This document shows, one piece after another, positions 27,066 through 35,683 of a stretch of DNA of 64,000 bases. Each line of letters begins with the position of its first letter. Position 1 is the stretch's first letter. The position numbers and the translations under genes were made by a program. Source of the stretch: Enhygromyxa salina (GTDB taxonomy: Bacteria > Myxococcota_A > Polyangia > Nannocystales > Nannocystaceae); assembly GCF_002994615.1 (NCBI RefSeq), contig NZ_PVNK01000146.1, forward strand, positions 1-64,000, in the 5' to 3' direction. The notes under the pieces are model-generated. The model was given only the letters and a program-made list of their open reading frames with translations, made no database searches and was not told where the DNA came from.

Positions 27066-28255
27066 GCCCACCGCTCGACATCGACGCGGAGGCCTTCGCG
27101 CGCGATCTCGACGAACTCCAGGTCTGGCTGCGCGCGAGCGCGGGCGAGGAGGATCTTCGTCACCTGCGCAAGATCGAGATCTGGGGCCGACTCGCGGGCC
27201 TGCTCGGCTACGCGACGGCCTGGATCGCCCCCAACCCCCTGTCGATCTTCGCCCTGTCCTTCGCCCGCTTCGTGCGCTGGACCGCGGTCGCCCACCCGGT
27301 CTGCCACCGCGCCTACGATCGCATGGACGGGGTGTCGCGCGGCCGCCTCGGCTCGGTCTTCGCTCGCGGCCGACGGCGGGTGCTCGACTGGCTCGACTGG
27401 ATCGACCCCGACGCGTGGCACGAGGAGCACAACCTCCAGCACCACTACCGCCTCAACGAAGAGGCCGACCCCGACCTCGTCGAGCGCAACCTCGCGTGGC
27501 TCCGGGAGTCGCAGCTGCCGAGGTGGCAGCGCCTGGCCCTGATCCCGCTGATGGCGGTGAGCTGGAAGTTCGTCTACTACGCGCCCAGCACCCTCGACGC
27601 CCTCGCGCGGGCCGAGGCTCGGCGCAGCGGCGGTGAGGCGACGCCCGGGTCAACGGTCGAGCGCGTGCTGCGTGAGCGCTGGTCCACGACCGGGCTGTGG
27701 AGCTTCATCCCGCGCGTGACCTCGCGGCTGTGGCTGCGCAGCTGGGGGCCCTACCTGCTGACCTATTTCGTGGTCTTGCCGGCCCTGTTCACGCCGCTCG
27801 GGGCCTGGGCCGTGATCAGCGTGCTCATCAACTCCGTGCTCGCCGAGCTGCTGACCAACGCCCACGCCTTCGTGACGATCGTGCCCAACCACGCGGGTGA
27901 GGATCTGTACCGTTTCGAGGGCCGGACCCGCAGCCGGGCCGAGTTCTACCTGCGCCAGGTCCTCGGCAGCACCAACTTTCGCTGCGGCGGCGACCTTCGC
28001 GACCTGATGCACGGCTGGCTCAACTATCAGATCGAGCACCACCTGTGGCCGGACATGTCGATGCTGCAGTACCGCCGCGCGCAGCCGAGGGTGCGTGAGA
28101 TCTGTGCGCGGCACGGAGTGCCCTACGTCCAGGAGTCGGTCTGGCGGCGCTGCCAAAAGACGGTGGCGATCATGGTCGGGGATGCTTCGATGTGTCGTTA
28201 TTGTGAGGCAAAAAGCACCACAAAGACGGCGCGCGCCACGCGGCCGTCTGGCTAG
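27041..28255 (+). CDS. Membrane fatty acid desaturase
   Basis: Integral membrane diiron desaturase of 404 aa. Histidine boxes are visible: HPVCH (about residue 86), HEEHNLQHH (about 127), and QIEHHLWPD near the C-terminus (about 330). Hydrophobic stretches WSFIPRV..PYLLTYFVVLPALF and AWAVISVLINSVLAELL lie between. It probably introduces double bonds into acyl chains. The start ATG 27041 lies inside the end of oleD (25-bp overlap), so it is very probably the fifth gene of the ole operon and would set the unsaturation of the acyl precursors or olefin. The C-terminal ~35 residues are unlike the family and end on a TAG that is part of a shared palindrome. Confidence 0.88.
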   Translation: MGPRTSNLSPPLDIDAEAFARDLDELQVWLRASAGEEDLRHLRKIEIWGRLAGLLGYATAWIAPNPLSIFALSFARFVRWTAVAHPVCHRAYDRMDGVSRGRLGSVFARGRRRVLDWLDWIDPDAWHEEHNLQHHYRLNEEADPDLVERNLAWLRESQLPRWQRLALIPLMAVSWKFVYYAPSTLDALARAEARRSGGEATPGSTVERVLRERWSTTGLWSFIPRVTSRLWLRSWGPYLLTYFVVLPALFTPLGAWAVISVLINSVLAELLTNAHAFVTIVPNHAGEDLYRFEGRTRSRAEFYLRQVLGSTNFRCGGDLRDLMHGWLNYQIEHHLWPDMSMLQYRRAQPRVREICARHGVPYVQESVWRRCQKTVAIMVGDASMCRYCEAKSTTKTARATRPSG

Positions 28256-28282
28256 CGCTAGCACCCCGGGCTGCTAGCAGCC
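28251..28282. repeat. Palindromic element on the desaturase stop codon (imperfect copy)
   Basis: The sequence from the TAG stop (28253) onward combines GCTAGCGCTAGC, a perfect 12-bp palindrome, with a copy of the element GCTAGCA-CCCGGG-TGCTAGC carrying one mismatched base pair. Perfect copies are at 48528-48547 and 53731-53752. It can act as a bidirectional hairpin. Confidence 0.7.
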
Positions 28283-28331
28283 TGTTCGAGCGACAGCGGC
28301 GGTCCGTTTGGAGTGTTCGCGACACAGCCGG

Positions 28332-28352
28332 CTGTCGGTTTCAAACCGACAG
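28332..28352. promoter_or_regulatory. Perfect 21-bp palindrome upstream of the methyl-accepting protein gene
   Basis: Arms CTGTCGGTTT and AAACCGACAG flank a single central C. It lies 50 bp before the start codon at 28403, next to TATTAT (28353-28358), which could be a -10 box. A site with this symmetry in a promoter suggests an operator for a dimeric repressor. No regulator gene is adjacent. Confidence 0.45.
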
Positions 28353-28402
28353 TATTATCTGAACAAACTATTGCGTAAGATTTGAGGCCACTTCGGACAA
28401 GT

Positions 28403-30361
28403 ATGCTCAGCACCTGGCATCGCTTGCTCGCTCGCGCGACCTTCTACGATCTGAGCCTCGTCGTGAGCGTGGTCCCTGTCTGGGCCTTGCTCCTTGGCGT
28501 CGCGGATTGGCGAGTGGTCCTCGGCCTGACGCTGGTCCGCGTCGTCACCACTTTGGTGTGGCTGCGTCGGGAGTTCGCCGAGCTCGCGGGTCCGCGGCGC
28601 GAGCTCGACGACCGCGACAGCGACGAGCTGCTGAAGCTCGACGCGGCGCTGCAGCGGGGGCCCCGTCGCTTGGCCAGGCTCTGCGCGCTCGGCTGGGCCG
28701 TGGTCCTGGTGTCGTCGACGGCCCTGGGGCTGCTCGGGCTGCCCGCGCGCCTGCAGCTCGGCGACGCCGAGCTGTTCATGGCGGGCCTGGTGTTGATGGC
28801 CATCTTGGGTGGCGTGCTGGCGATCGTCAACAACCTGATCGAGCCCGTGCTGCTCGAGGATCGCGCGGCGGTCGGGGCGGCGCTCGCCGACAGAGGGCTC
28901 GACGCGCAGCGCCGACCATCGACGATCGTCGGCCTGTTCGTGCTGCTCAACGTCCCGATCACGATGTCGGTGTTTTTCGGCATGTCCGGGCTCGCGGGGA
29001 TGGGGCTGGTCGAGGCATGGCGCGCGACGGATCGGGTCGAGCAGCAGCGTCGGGTCGAGCGAGGGGCGAGGGCGGTCAAGGACGCGGGCGAGCTCGACGA
29101 GGGCCTGCGCGTCGTCGAGGCGTCCGCGTTGCCCGAGGTCGTCGGCGAGCTCGGCCCGGGCGACGAGGGCGTGGCCGAGACCGACGTCGTTCGCGGGCTT
29201 ACGGTCGCGGCCGCCCCGATCGGCGACGGCCGCTGGGTCGTCGCCGAGGTCGAGACCGAGGAGCGCTTGGGTCTGATCCTGGCCTTTGTGCTGGGCTTGC
29301 CGCTGTTCTTCGTCCCCGGCGTGGCCGCGGCGAATTGGTCGGTGTCCAGCGCGATCGCCAAGCAGCTGGCCGAGGTCCGCGGGGCGACCCAGCGGGTGCT
29401 CGAGGCCGGCGAGATCCGTGACATCGGCCGGTTTCGGCCACCGAGCAACGACGAGGTCGGCGCGCTGATCCGCGACTTCAACGGCATGCTCGACGTGCTC
29501 GAGGAGCTCGCAGACGCGGCCCACCTGGTGTCCGGGGGCAACCTCACCGTCGAGCTCGACCGACCCGGCGATCTTCACGACGCGTTCCGGGGCATGCTCG
29601 GGCGGCTGCGCGAGACCGTCGCGCAGATCCGGGCGACCGCCCTCGACCTGGCCTCGGCCGCGTCCGAGCTCCAGGCCGTCGCCCAAGAGCAGGCCCGGGT
29701 CGTCAACCAACAGTCGCGGACGGTGGCCGAGGTCGGCGGCACCGTCGAGCTGCTGGCCAACGCCGCCCACGACATCACCCAGACCGCCGAGGGGGTCCTC
29801 GACAACGCCGAGCAGACCCTGTCGACGACCGACGAGATGGTCGGCAAGATCACCGAGCTCAGCACCCAGGCCAACGGGGTCTCGGAGCTGCTCGAGCTCA
29901 TCGAGCAGATCGCCGACCGCAGCGATCTGCTCGCGCTCAACGGCTCGCTCGAGGCCACGCGGGCGGGCGAGGCTGGTCGCGGCTTCGCCCTGGTCGCCGC
30001 CGAGATGCGGCGCCTGGCCGAGCGCGTGAGCGGGACCGTGGCCGACGTCCGCGGGCGCGTGATCGACATCAAAAACTCGGGCACGAGCACGGTCATCGCG
30101 ACCGAGGGCAGCCGCAAGCTCGCCGAGCGCACCGCCGCGGCGGCGCGCGAGATCTCGACCCTGACCGCGGCCCAGGGCCGCGACACCCAGCGCGCGTCCG
30201 CGGCGATGCTGGGCGTGTCGGAGCGGGTGATCGCAACGGGGACCGCGACCGAGCAGACCCGGATCGCGGCCGAGCGGCTCAAGCTCCAGGCCGACGAGCT
30301 CGAGCGGCTGACGCGGCGCTTCGAGGTCGAGGTCCTGCCGTCGGTAGGTGGATCGTCGTGA
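28403..30361 (+). CDS. Methyl-accepting chemotaxis-like protein
   Basis: Transmembrane signalling protein of 652 aa. Several N-terminal hydrophobic segments (about 14-60, 95-125, 175-200) are followed by a further helix pair near 290-320, a HAMP-like region (about 325-380, AIAKQLAEVRGATQRVLEAG and DEVGALIRDFNGM), and a coiled-coil signalling domain. The hairpin tip ELIEQIADRSDLLALNGSLE-ATRAGEAGRGFALVAAEM matches the MCP consensus but has Arg-Ser-Asp for the usual Gln-Thr-Asn, and Gly-Ser for Ala-Ala, so it may not couple to a standard CheA/CheW array. It overlaps the following lipoprotein gene by 4 nt (GTGA). Confidence 0.88.
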   Translation: MLSTWHRLLARATFYDLSLVVSVVPVWALLLGVADWRVVLGLTLVRVVTTLVWLRREFAELAGPRRELDDRDSDELLKLDAALQRGPRRLARLCALGWAVVLVSSTALGLLGLPARLQLGDAELFMAGLVLMAILGGVLAIVNNLIEPVLLEDRAAVGAALADRGLDAQRRPSTIVGLFVLLNVPITMSVFFGMSGLAGMGLVEAWRATDRVEQQRRVERGARAVKDAGELDEGLRVVEASALPEVVGELGPGDEGVAETDVVRGLTVAAAPIGDGRWVVAEVETEERLGLILAFVLGLPLFFVPGVAAANWSVSSAIAKQLAEVRGATQRVLEAGEIRDIGRFRPPSNDEVGALIRDFNGMLDVLEELADAAHLVSGGNLTVELDRPGDLHDAFRGMLGRLRETVAQIRATALDLASAASELQAVAQEQARVVNQQSRTVAEVGGTVELLANAAHDITQTAEGVLDNAEQTLSTTDEMVGKITELSTQANGVSELLELIEQIADRSDLLALNGSLEATRAGEAGRGFALVAAEMRRLAERVSGTVADVRGRVIDIKNSGTSTVIATEGSRKLAERTAAAAREISTLTAAQGRDTQRASAAMLGVSERVIATGTATEQTRIAAERLKLQADELERLTRRFEVEVLPSVGGSS

Positions 30362-31152
30362 CCTCCTGCGCGGTGCCGTCGCCGGCCTTGTCCACGCGAC
30401 GCTCGGCCTGCCTGATCGCGCTCACCTGCCTGATCGCGTGCACGACGCGGTCGGTGTCCGACGATGGGACGAGCGCGACCTCGACGACCGACGCCTCGCA
30501 AGGGACGGAGTCTGAGTCGACGTCGGAGACCACGTCGGAGACCGGGCCCGGGCCGATCGACCTCCCGGGCGCCGAGGCTCCGTCGTGTGACTGCGACGAG
30601 GGCTTCATCTGCGCAGCGACCTGCTCGGAGGAGATCGCGTCTCCAGACGGCACGCCTTCGGCGCCCATCGACTTGCGCTGCGTCGACGAGCCGCTGTGCC
30701 CACCCGACGATCTCGACAACCCCGCCTGTCGCGAGCTCGTGTGTGGCTCGCCCTACGTGTTCTTGCGCGAGAGCTGCAGCGGTCGCGACGCATCGAACAT
30801 CGACATGCTGTGTGGGGCGTTCGAGTCTCCTCCCTGCGACCTCAACCACCAAGATTGCCCCGACGGCGAGAAGTGTGTGCGCCGTCCCCTCGACGAGGAG
30901 GGCTTGTTCCCGACCATGTGCGTGCCGCTCGAGGGCCGCGGTGTGCCCGGCGAGCTCTGCACGGCCAACGGCGCCCCGGAGTTCAGCGACAGCTGCGGCG
31001 CGAACAGCATGTGCTGGAGCGGCGAGCTCAGCTCCGATGTTCAGGCCGGGGTGTGCTCGCAATTTTGCGACCTCGCCGACCCGATGTGTCCGGTGGGCTC
31101 GACCTGCGAGCTCGTCTACGACGGGCTCGAGCTGTGCGTGGAGACTCCCTGA
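30358..31152 (+). CDS. Cys-rich lipoprotein of unknown function
   Basis: Predicted lipoprotein of 264 aa, with signal peptide CLIALTCLIAC and Cys as first mature residue, then a Thr/Ser/Glu-rich linker (about 30-65). The remaining 200 residues hold around 25 cysteines in patterns such as CDCDEGFICAATC, CPDGEKCVRRPL and CPVGSTCELVYDG, which resemble the extracellular Cys-rich modules common in Nannocystaceae. The GTG start overlaps the methyl-accepting protein stop, so the two are translationally coupled. No enzyme motif is seen. Confidence 0.8.
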   Translation: MTSCAVPSPALSTRRSACLIALTCLIACTTRSVSDDGTSATSTTDASQGTESESTSETTSETGPGPIDLPGAEAPSCDCDEGFICAATCSEEIASPDGTPSAPIDLRCVDEPLCPPDDLDNPACRELVCGSPYVFLRESCSGRDASNIDMLCGAFESPPCDLNHQDCPDGEKCVRRPLDEEGLFPTMCVPLEGRGVPGELCTANGAPEFSDSCGANSMCWSGELSSDVQAGVCSQFCDLADPMCPVGSTCELVYDGLELCVETP

Positions 31153-31194
31153 CTACGGACAGCGCGTGAGGCATGCGCCCAGGGTCGCCCTTCG

Positions 31195-31833
31195 TCAGTA
31201 GACCGGGAACATCAGGCGGCAGCCCTCGCGGGTCGGACCCATGGCCTGGCTGGCCCACTCGCGCTCGCCCTCGTCGCTGAGCGAGGACAGCACCTGCACG
31301 CACTCGTCGACGGTGTAATTGGCCGAGGCCCCGGCGTCGTGGCAGCGGTCGAGCCGCTCCTGGCACTCCGCCTCGAACGCGGGATCGAGGCACCCGTCGC
31401 GGATGCCCTCGCGGTAGCACTGTTTCCGCCCCCGCATGTTGCAGGCGCCCTGGCCGAGCCGCGCCCAACACCGCGCGACCGACTCGCCGACCCGGGCCTT
31501 GTAGGGGTAGCCGTCGGCGAGCATCTGACACGAGCCGCGCAGGCCCTCGCAGGTGCTGCTGATCTGCGAGCAGTCGACGCGGCCGAGGTTGTTGTCGCAA
31601 GCGGGCGCCGCTGGCTCGACGAACGCGGTGGGGCTGGGCGTCGGCGCGGGCTCGACGATGACGACGGGCCCGGTCGCGGGCTCGGGCTCGGGCTCGGGCT
31701 CGGAGACCTCGGGCTTGGGCAGATCGGCTGGCGGCTGAGGGATGCAGCTCGCGGCCGCGAGCGCGGCGGCGAGCGCCAAGAAGCGCTCACGGTTGACGTT
31801 TGGAGTCGTCTCGAGCGATGCGCGGTCGGCCAT
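31195..31833 (-). CDS. Lipoprotein of unknown function
   Basis: Predicted lipoprotein of 212 aa. The signal peptide ends LAAALAAASC (lipobox). A Pro/Glu-rich linker follows (EPEPEPEPATG, about 45-55), then a Cys-rich helical domain with ten cysteines (CDNNLGRVDCSQISSTCEGL, CRLMFPVY at the end). It is convergent with the preceding lipoprotein gene, 42 bp away. The C-terminal domain pattern (paired CX(n)C with AxxxxDEC) is similar to the soluble part of the protein at 59192-59827, so the two could be distant paralogues; this is a visual impression only. Confidence 0.75.
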   Translation of the reverse strand: MADRASLETTPNVNRERFLALAAALAAASCIPQPPADLPKPEVSEPEPEPEPATGPVVIVEPAPTPSPTAFVEPAAPACDNNLGRVDCSQISSTCEGLRGSCQMLADGYPYKARVGESVARCWARLGQGACNMRGRKQCYREGIRDGCLDPAFEAECQERLDRCHDAGASANYTVDECVQVLSSLSDEGEREWASQAMGPTREGCRLMFPVY

Positions 31834-31909
31834 GGATAGACTGTATTACGCCGAGGCCGAGGCTGAGGAAGATCCCTGCCCACACGCCGCCCCGGCTGCG
31901 CAAGCCGAG

Positions 31910-31937
31910 GCGCAGCTCGCCGCCAGCCGAGCTGCGC
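31910..31937. terminator. Hairpin between argH and the lipoprotein gene
   Basis: Perfect 10-bp arms GCGCAGCTCG and CGAGCTGCGC with an 8-base loop, 64 bp downstream of the argH stop on the minus strand. There is no U-tract. It may mark the argH transcript end. Confidence 0.4.
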
Positions 31938-32000
31938 AAGCCGAAGCCGTCGCCGAGCCGGCCGAGGGCGAGCCCCAGACCCGATTCGCCTGATTCGGGC

Positions 32001-33311
32001 TCAGCGGTAGCGAGCCGCGCGCTTGCTCGCGCTCGCGCCGACGTCGAGCTGCTCGAGCAGCGAGAGCGGGAGCCCGGCGGCGCGCAGATCCTCGGCTTCG
32101 AGCTCGACCAGCCGCTTGCCCGCCGCGCGCTGGCTGGCCACGAGCGCGCCGATCTGCCGATAGGCCACGCGAAAGGGCGTGCCGATGCTGACGAGGTGCT
32201 CGGTCAGATCCGTGGCGATCGCGTCGCCGCGCTCGAGCGCGCGGAGGCACGGCTCGGGCAGGAGGTCGAGGTGCTCGAGCCCGAGGGTGATCATCTTCAG
32301 GCAGTCCACGGTCCCGTCGATGCTGGCGAAGATGACCTGCTTGTCCTGCTGCAAGTCGCGGTGATAGCCGGTGCCCAGCCCCTGGAAGGTGGTCATCAGC
32401 GCGACGAGCTCGCCCTGGCGGAGGGCGGCCTGACCCCGGACGAGCTCGAAGAGATCGGGGTTGCGCTTGTGCGGCATCATCGACGACCCACACGCGACCG
32501 CGCCGCTGAGGGTCACGAGGCCGTCGGAGCTGAGCTCGATGACGTCGGCGCAGAAGCGGGCGAGGTGCTGGCCGATGCGGGCGCAGGCGAAGGCGAGGGT
32601 CAGCGTGTGGTCGCGCGAGCCGACGGCGTCGAGGGGGTTGCTCGGCGGCCGGGCGAAGCCGAGCGCGCGCGCGGGCACCTGGGGATCGATCGGCAAGGTG
32701 TTGCCCCCGATCGCCCCGGCCCCGAGCGGCGAGTCGGCGATCTCGTCCTCGACGACCGCGAGCAGCCTGCGGTCGCGGGCCAGGGGCTCACGCAGGGCCG
32801 CGCCGACCCACAGCCGCGCGAGCACGGGGATCGCGACCTGGCGGTGGGTGTAGGCCGGCATCGGGGTCTCGCCCCAGCGCGCGATCCAGGCGTCGAGGCC
32901 CGCGTCGAGCTGGCCGAGCGCCGCGAGCACGCGGGCGAGCGCGGCCCGGGTCCAGAGCTTGAGATCGGTCGCAACCTGATCGTTGCGGCTGCGCCCGGTG
33001 TGGAGCTTGTCGGCGAGCTCGCCGACGGTCGCGCGCAGCCAGACCTCGACGGCCATGTGGACGTCCTCCTCGACCGGGAGCTCGACCTCGCCGCGGGCGA
33101 CCTTGCCCGGCAAGCCCTGGAGCGCGGCCTGGAGCTCGTCGCCCTCTTCGCGCGTGAGCAGCCCGCCCGCGACGAGGCCCTCGACGTGGGCGACGCTGCC
33201 GGCGACGTCGACCTCGAGCAGGCGGCGGTCGATCGGCAGTGAGGTCTGCCAGGCGAGGAACTCGGGATCGAGGGTGCCGCCGGTGGCGTCGGTTCGGGCG
33301 ATGGAGCTCAT
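32001..33311 (-). CDS. argH: Argininosuccinate lyase
   Basis: Last enzyme of arginine synthesis: it splits argininosuccinate into arginine and fumarate in the cytoplasm. Length is 436 aa against a usual ~460. Motifs: EDVHMAVEVWL, LADKLHTGRSRNDQVATDLKLW, the substrate loop PMPAYTHRQVAIP, and the fumarase/lyase signature GSSMMPHKRNPDLFELVRG with the catalytic Ser loop. The start MSSIARTDATGG at 33311 is the best fit to family length. It lies apart from argC-argJ-argR, 2.3 kb away on the same strand, with the CotH lipoprotein and STAS-like genes in between. Confidence 0.95.
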   Translation of the reverse strand: MSSIARTDATGGTLDPEFLAWQTSLPIDRRLLEVDVAGSVAHVEGLVAGGLLTREEGDELQAALQGLPGKVARGEVELPVEEDVHMAVEVWLRATVGELADKLHTGRSRNDQVATDLKLWTRAALARVLAALGQLDAGLDAWIARWGETPMPAYTHRQVAIPVLARLWVGAALREPLARDRRLLAVVEDEIADSPLGAGAIGGNTLPIDPQVPARALGFARPPSNPLDAVGSRDHTLTLAFACARIGQHLARFCADVIELSSDGLVTLSGAVACGSSMMPHKRNPDLFELVRGQAALRQGELVALMTTFQGLGTGYHRDLQQDKQVIFASIDGTVDCLKMITLGLEHLDLLPEPCLRALERGDAIATDLTEHLVSIGTPFRVAYRQIGALVASQRAAGKRLVELEAEDLRAAGLPLSLLEQLDVGASASKRAARYR

Positions 33312-33376
33312 GGCCGCGAACCTATCAGCAATGCCCGCGAAGCACCCGGGCGTCATGTGCGCGGCGCCAGCCCCAG

Positions 33377-34855
33377 CTACAGCGCCTCTTCGACGGCGGC
33401 GATGCGCGCGTCCACGTGGCTGAACAAGTAGTCGAGCGAGCTATCGAACTCGGCGGGGCTCGACAAGAAGGAGTAGGGCGCGGCCTCCTGCGATTCGGGC
33501 CCGGACACGTAGGGCGCGATGAGATCGTGGTTGGCCTGCATCGTCGCTTTGACGGTCTCGGCTTCGAAGGGGCCGGCGATGATGTCCGCGAGCTTCTCGC
33601 GGTAGGTCGACGCGTAGATCTCGTCATCGAGCAGCCTGCGGATCAGCGGCCACTCCGAGCCGATCTCGTCGAGCAAGACCGAGTCGGACGAGCCGGATCC
33701 GCCGGGCCCGCCGTTGTTGATGAGCAGGGCCTCGTTGAGGTCCCAGGGGATCCACACGATGCGCCCGTCGGTTGGATCCGCGTACAGGTAGTAGTTGTGG
33801 GTCATCCAGCCGTAGACGTCCCAGTCGACCATCACCTGATTGGTGGCCTGGTAGGTCAAGAAGCGGTCGACGTCGAACACCGCCTCGAGCTCGTCGCGCC
33901 ACGCCTGGCCCGACCCCGTGTTCAACGCGGTGATGAACGTCTGGACGTCGCTGTAGTCGGCGAGGTCCTCGTTGGTCTTCTTGATCATCGAGGCTTGATC
34001 GAAGCTCGAGAGCCGCGCGCCCGTGCCATCGGGCTTGTAGAGGTTGCCGCTCCCATCGGCGAACTGCGTGTCGATCATCTTGTTCGAGGGATCCTCGATC
34101 ATCGTGTACAGGCCCCAGTAGACCGGCCCATCTCCGGTGTCGACATAGATCCGCGCAAACGAGGAGCGCGCGACGGGGACGCCTGCCGCGCGGAAGATGT
34201 CTGCCGCTGTCTTGTCGCGGATCAGCGACGGATCCTTGTAGCCGTTGCTGAAGGTCATCTTCTTGAAGCCCCAGAAGCGCTGATCGAGGAGCTCCGGGTT
34301 GTCGGCCTCAAACTCGTCAAAGTCGAGGCGAAAGGAGAACTTCTTGCCGCCCGACATATAGGTCGATCGGAGCGACGAATTGCCCTTGAAGCGCATCCCG
34401 ACCTGCCACCACGTGACGCCGTCGAGGGCGACGGTCGTGGGCACGAACATCGGATCCTCGTCGGCCTGGCTCCCGGGCGGTCCGCCCATGCTCTGGAGGA
34501 GATCGTCGAGGTTCGCGTTCATGGCCGCGAAGTCCTCCGCCGCGATCGTGATGTCGATGCGGTGGACGAGACCCTCGCCAAACAAGCCGTCGTAGTCGGG
34601 CTCGACGCCCTTGCAGTGGCTCTGCACGCCCCAGCCGTCGGGGCGCAGGAGATCGGCCGGGTCGTCGGCGCACAGACCCGCGCCAGTCTCGCCGCTGGTC
34701 TCGCCGCTGGTCTCGCCGCCGGTCTCGCCGCCGACCTCGCTGCCGGTCTCATCGCTGCCCTCGCCCCCAGGCGCGTCGGCGGAGCAGTTCGCACACGCGA
34801 ATAACGCGGTGAGGGTGACAGGCAGGAGGAGATGGCGGGCAGATAAAAATTCCAT
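33377..34855 (-). CDS. CotH-family lipoprotein
   Basis: Exported protein of 492 aa. The signal peptide (MEFLSARHLLLPVTLTALFAC) gives a lipidated Cys, followed by a GETSGETSGET repeat linker. The domain after about residue 90 matches CotH-type atypical kinases: VHRIDITIAAEDFAAM, MRFKGNSSLRS, KFSFRLDFDEF, FWGFKKMTFSNGYKDPSLIRDKTA, YWGLYTMIEDPSNKM, and WIPWDLNEAL (metal-binding Asp). Bacillus CotH phosphorylates spore coat proteins; in myxobacteria CotH-like lipoproteins are common and unstudied. The start at 34855 fits the signal peptide. Confidence 0.88.
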   Translation of the reverse strand: MEFLSARHLLLPVTLTALFACANCSADAPGGEGSDETGSEVGGETGGETSGETSGETGAGLCADDPADLLRPDGWGVQSHCKGVEPDYDGLFGEGLVHRIDITIAAEDFAAMNANLDDLLQSMGGPPGSQADEDPMFVPTTVALDGVTWWQVGMRFKGNSSLRSTYMSGGKKFSFRLDFDEFEADNPELLDQRFWGFKKMTFSNGYKDPSLIRDKTAADIFRAAGVPVARSSFARIYVDTGDGPVYWGLYTMIEDPSNKMIDTQFADGSGNLYKPDGTGARLSSFDQASMIKKTNEDLADYSDVQTFITALNTGSGQAWRDELEAVFDVDRFLTYQATNQVMVDWDVYGWMTHNYYLYADPTDGRIVWIPWDLNEALLINNGGPGGSGSSDSVLLDEIGSEWPLIRRLLDDEIYASTYREKLADIIAGPFEAETVKATMQANHDLIAPYVSGPESQEAAPYSFLSSPAEFDSSLDYLFSHVDARIAAVEEAL

Positions 34856-35012
34856 GGCTCTCGACCCCGAGCAATTACCGCGCCACAGACCCTGAGCCAA
34901 TGTAGGCACCCAGGTGCGGGCTCACTTCGATCCGGGGTGCAGAACTCGCATGGGCTGCGGCAGATTCGGCATTGGGGGCCGCGCGCCCGCCGGATTGGTC
35001 GTAAACGCGCGC

Positions 35013-35495
35013 TCAGTGCCCGGCTGCGACTTGCGCCCGGTTCACGAGCCAGCCACCGCGTGCGCGCTTGGTCGCCCGGGTCAGCTCGGTGTCGAAGGCC
35101 TCGGGGTTTTGGAACCCGCGGATCATGCCGCCGGTCGAGGTGTTGATCATTGCGACGCCCATTTTCATGACGGGCGAGCGGAACAAGACCCAGACCGACT
35201 CGACGTCGGCCTTGTGGCGCCCGAGCCAGGCCTGCAGCAGCTTGCGAACCTCGGGCTTGTAGGCGTGGACATCGTCGGCGTCGATCGCCAGCAGGAGGCG
35301 CCGGCCCTTGCGGATCTCTGCGTCGCCCGCGGCGAGGACCGGCTCGAGGTGCTCGAGCCGGATCGCGCCCGCGAAGCGGACGTGGACCAGGCCGGGAGCG
35401 ATGATGTCGGCCTGGCCGAGACCGAGGCGGGCTGAGCTTCGCGCGCTTGGGTTGAGCGGGGGCCGCTCGGTCGGGACATCATCGAGTTCGGCCAT
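35013..35495 (-). CDS. STAS/SpoIIAA-like domain protein
   Basis: Cytoplasmic protein of 160 aa. The central part (about 35-140) alternates strands and helices: HVRFAGAIRLEHLEPVLAAG, RRLLLAIDADDVHAYKPEVR, VWVLFRSPVMKMGVAMINTS. This looks like a STAS-like or SpoIIAA-like fold. No phosphorylatable Ser of anti-sigma antagonists can be assigned with confidence. ATG 35495 (MAELDDVP) is chosen over a further upstream codon because it is followed by a normal polar N-terminus. An unusually AT-rich stretch lies directly upstream. Confidence 0.65.
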   Translation of the reverse strand: MAELDDVPTERPPLNPSARSSARLGLGQADIIAPGLVHVRFAGAIRLEHLEPVLAAGDAEIRKGRRLLLAIDADDVHAYKPEVRKLLQAWLGRHKADVESVWVLFRSPVMKMGVAMINTSTGGMIRGFQNPEAFDTELTRATKRARGGWLVNRAQVAAGH

Positions 35496-35539
35496 GTGAA
35501 TAGCAAAGCATGGGTCGGGATCGCCAACCACGTCCCTAG

Positions 35540-35600
35540 GATCATTTAGAGAAAATAATGGTATTTAAATTTATGTATATACATCCACTAATGGGGAACT
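35540..35600. promoter_or_regulatory. AT-rich patch with a 12-bp palindrome
   Basis: A stretch of about 50 bases that is mostly A and T in an otherwise very GC-rich window, including ATTTAAAT (35563) and the palindrome ATGTATATACAT (35573-35584). It lies upstream of the STAS-like gene and downstream of argR, both on the minus strand, so it probably holds that gene's promoter and perhaps an operator. Confidence 0.4.
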
Positions 35601-35683
35601 CTGGGTGAGTGGGGCAATTGAGGACAGCGCGAATACGCGCAAATCTGTCGATTGCCCGTCGAACGGTCCGAGGGGCAGGGCAT

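Noticed and set aside
31832-31993. Plus-strand frame of 53 codons rich in Ala, Glu and Gln
   Set aside because: Low complexity, begins inside the start region of the opposite-strand lipoprotein, and the frame runs through the hairpin at 31910; explained as non-coding spacer.
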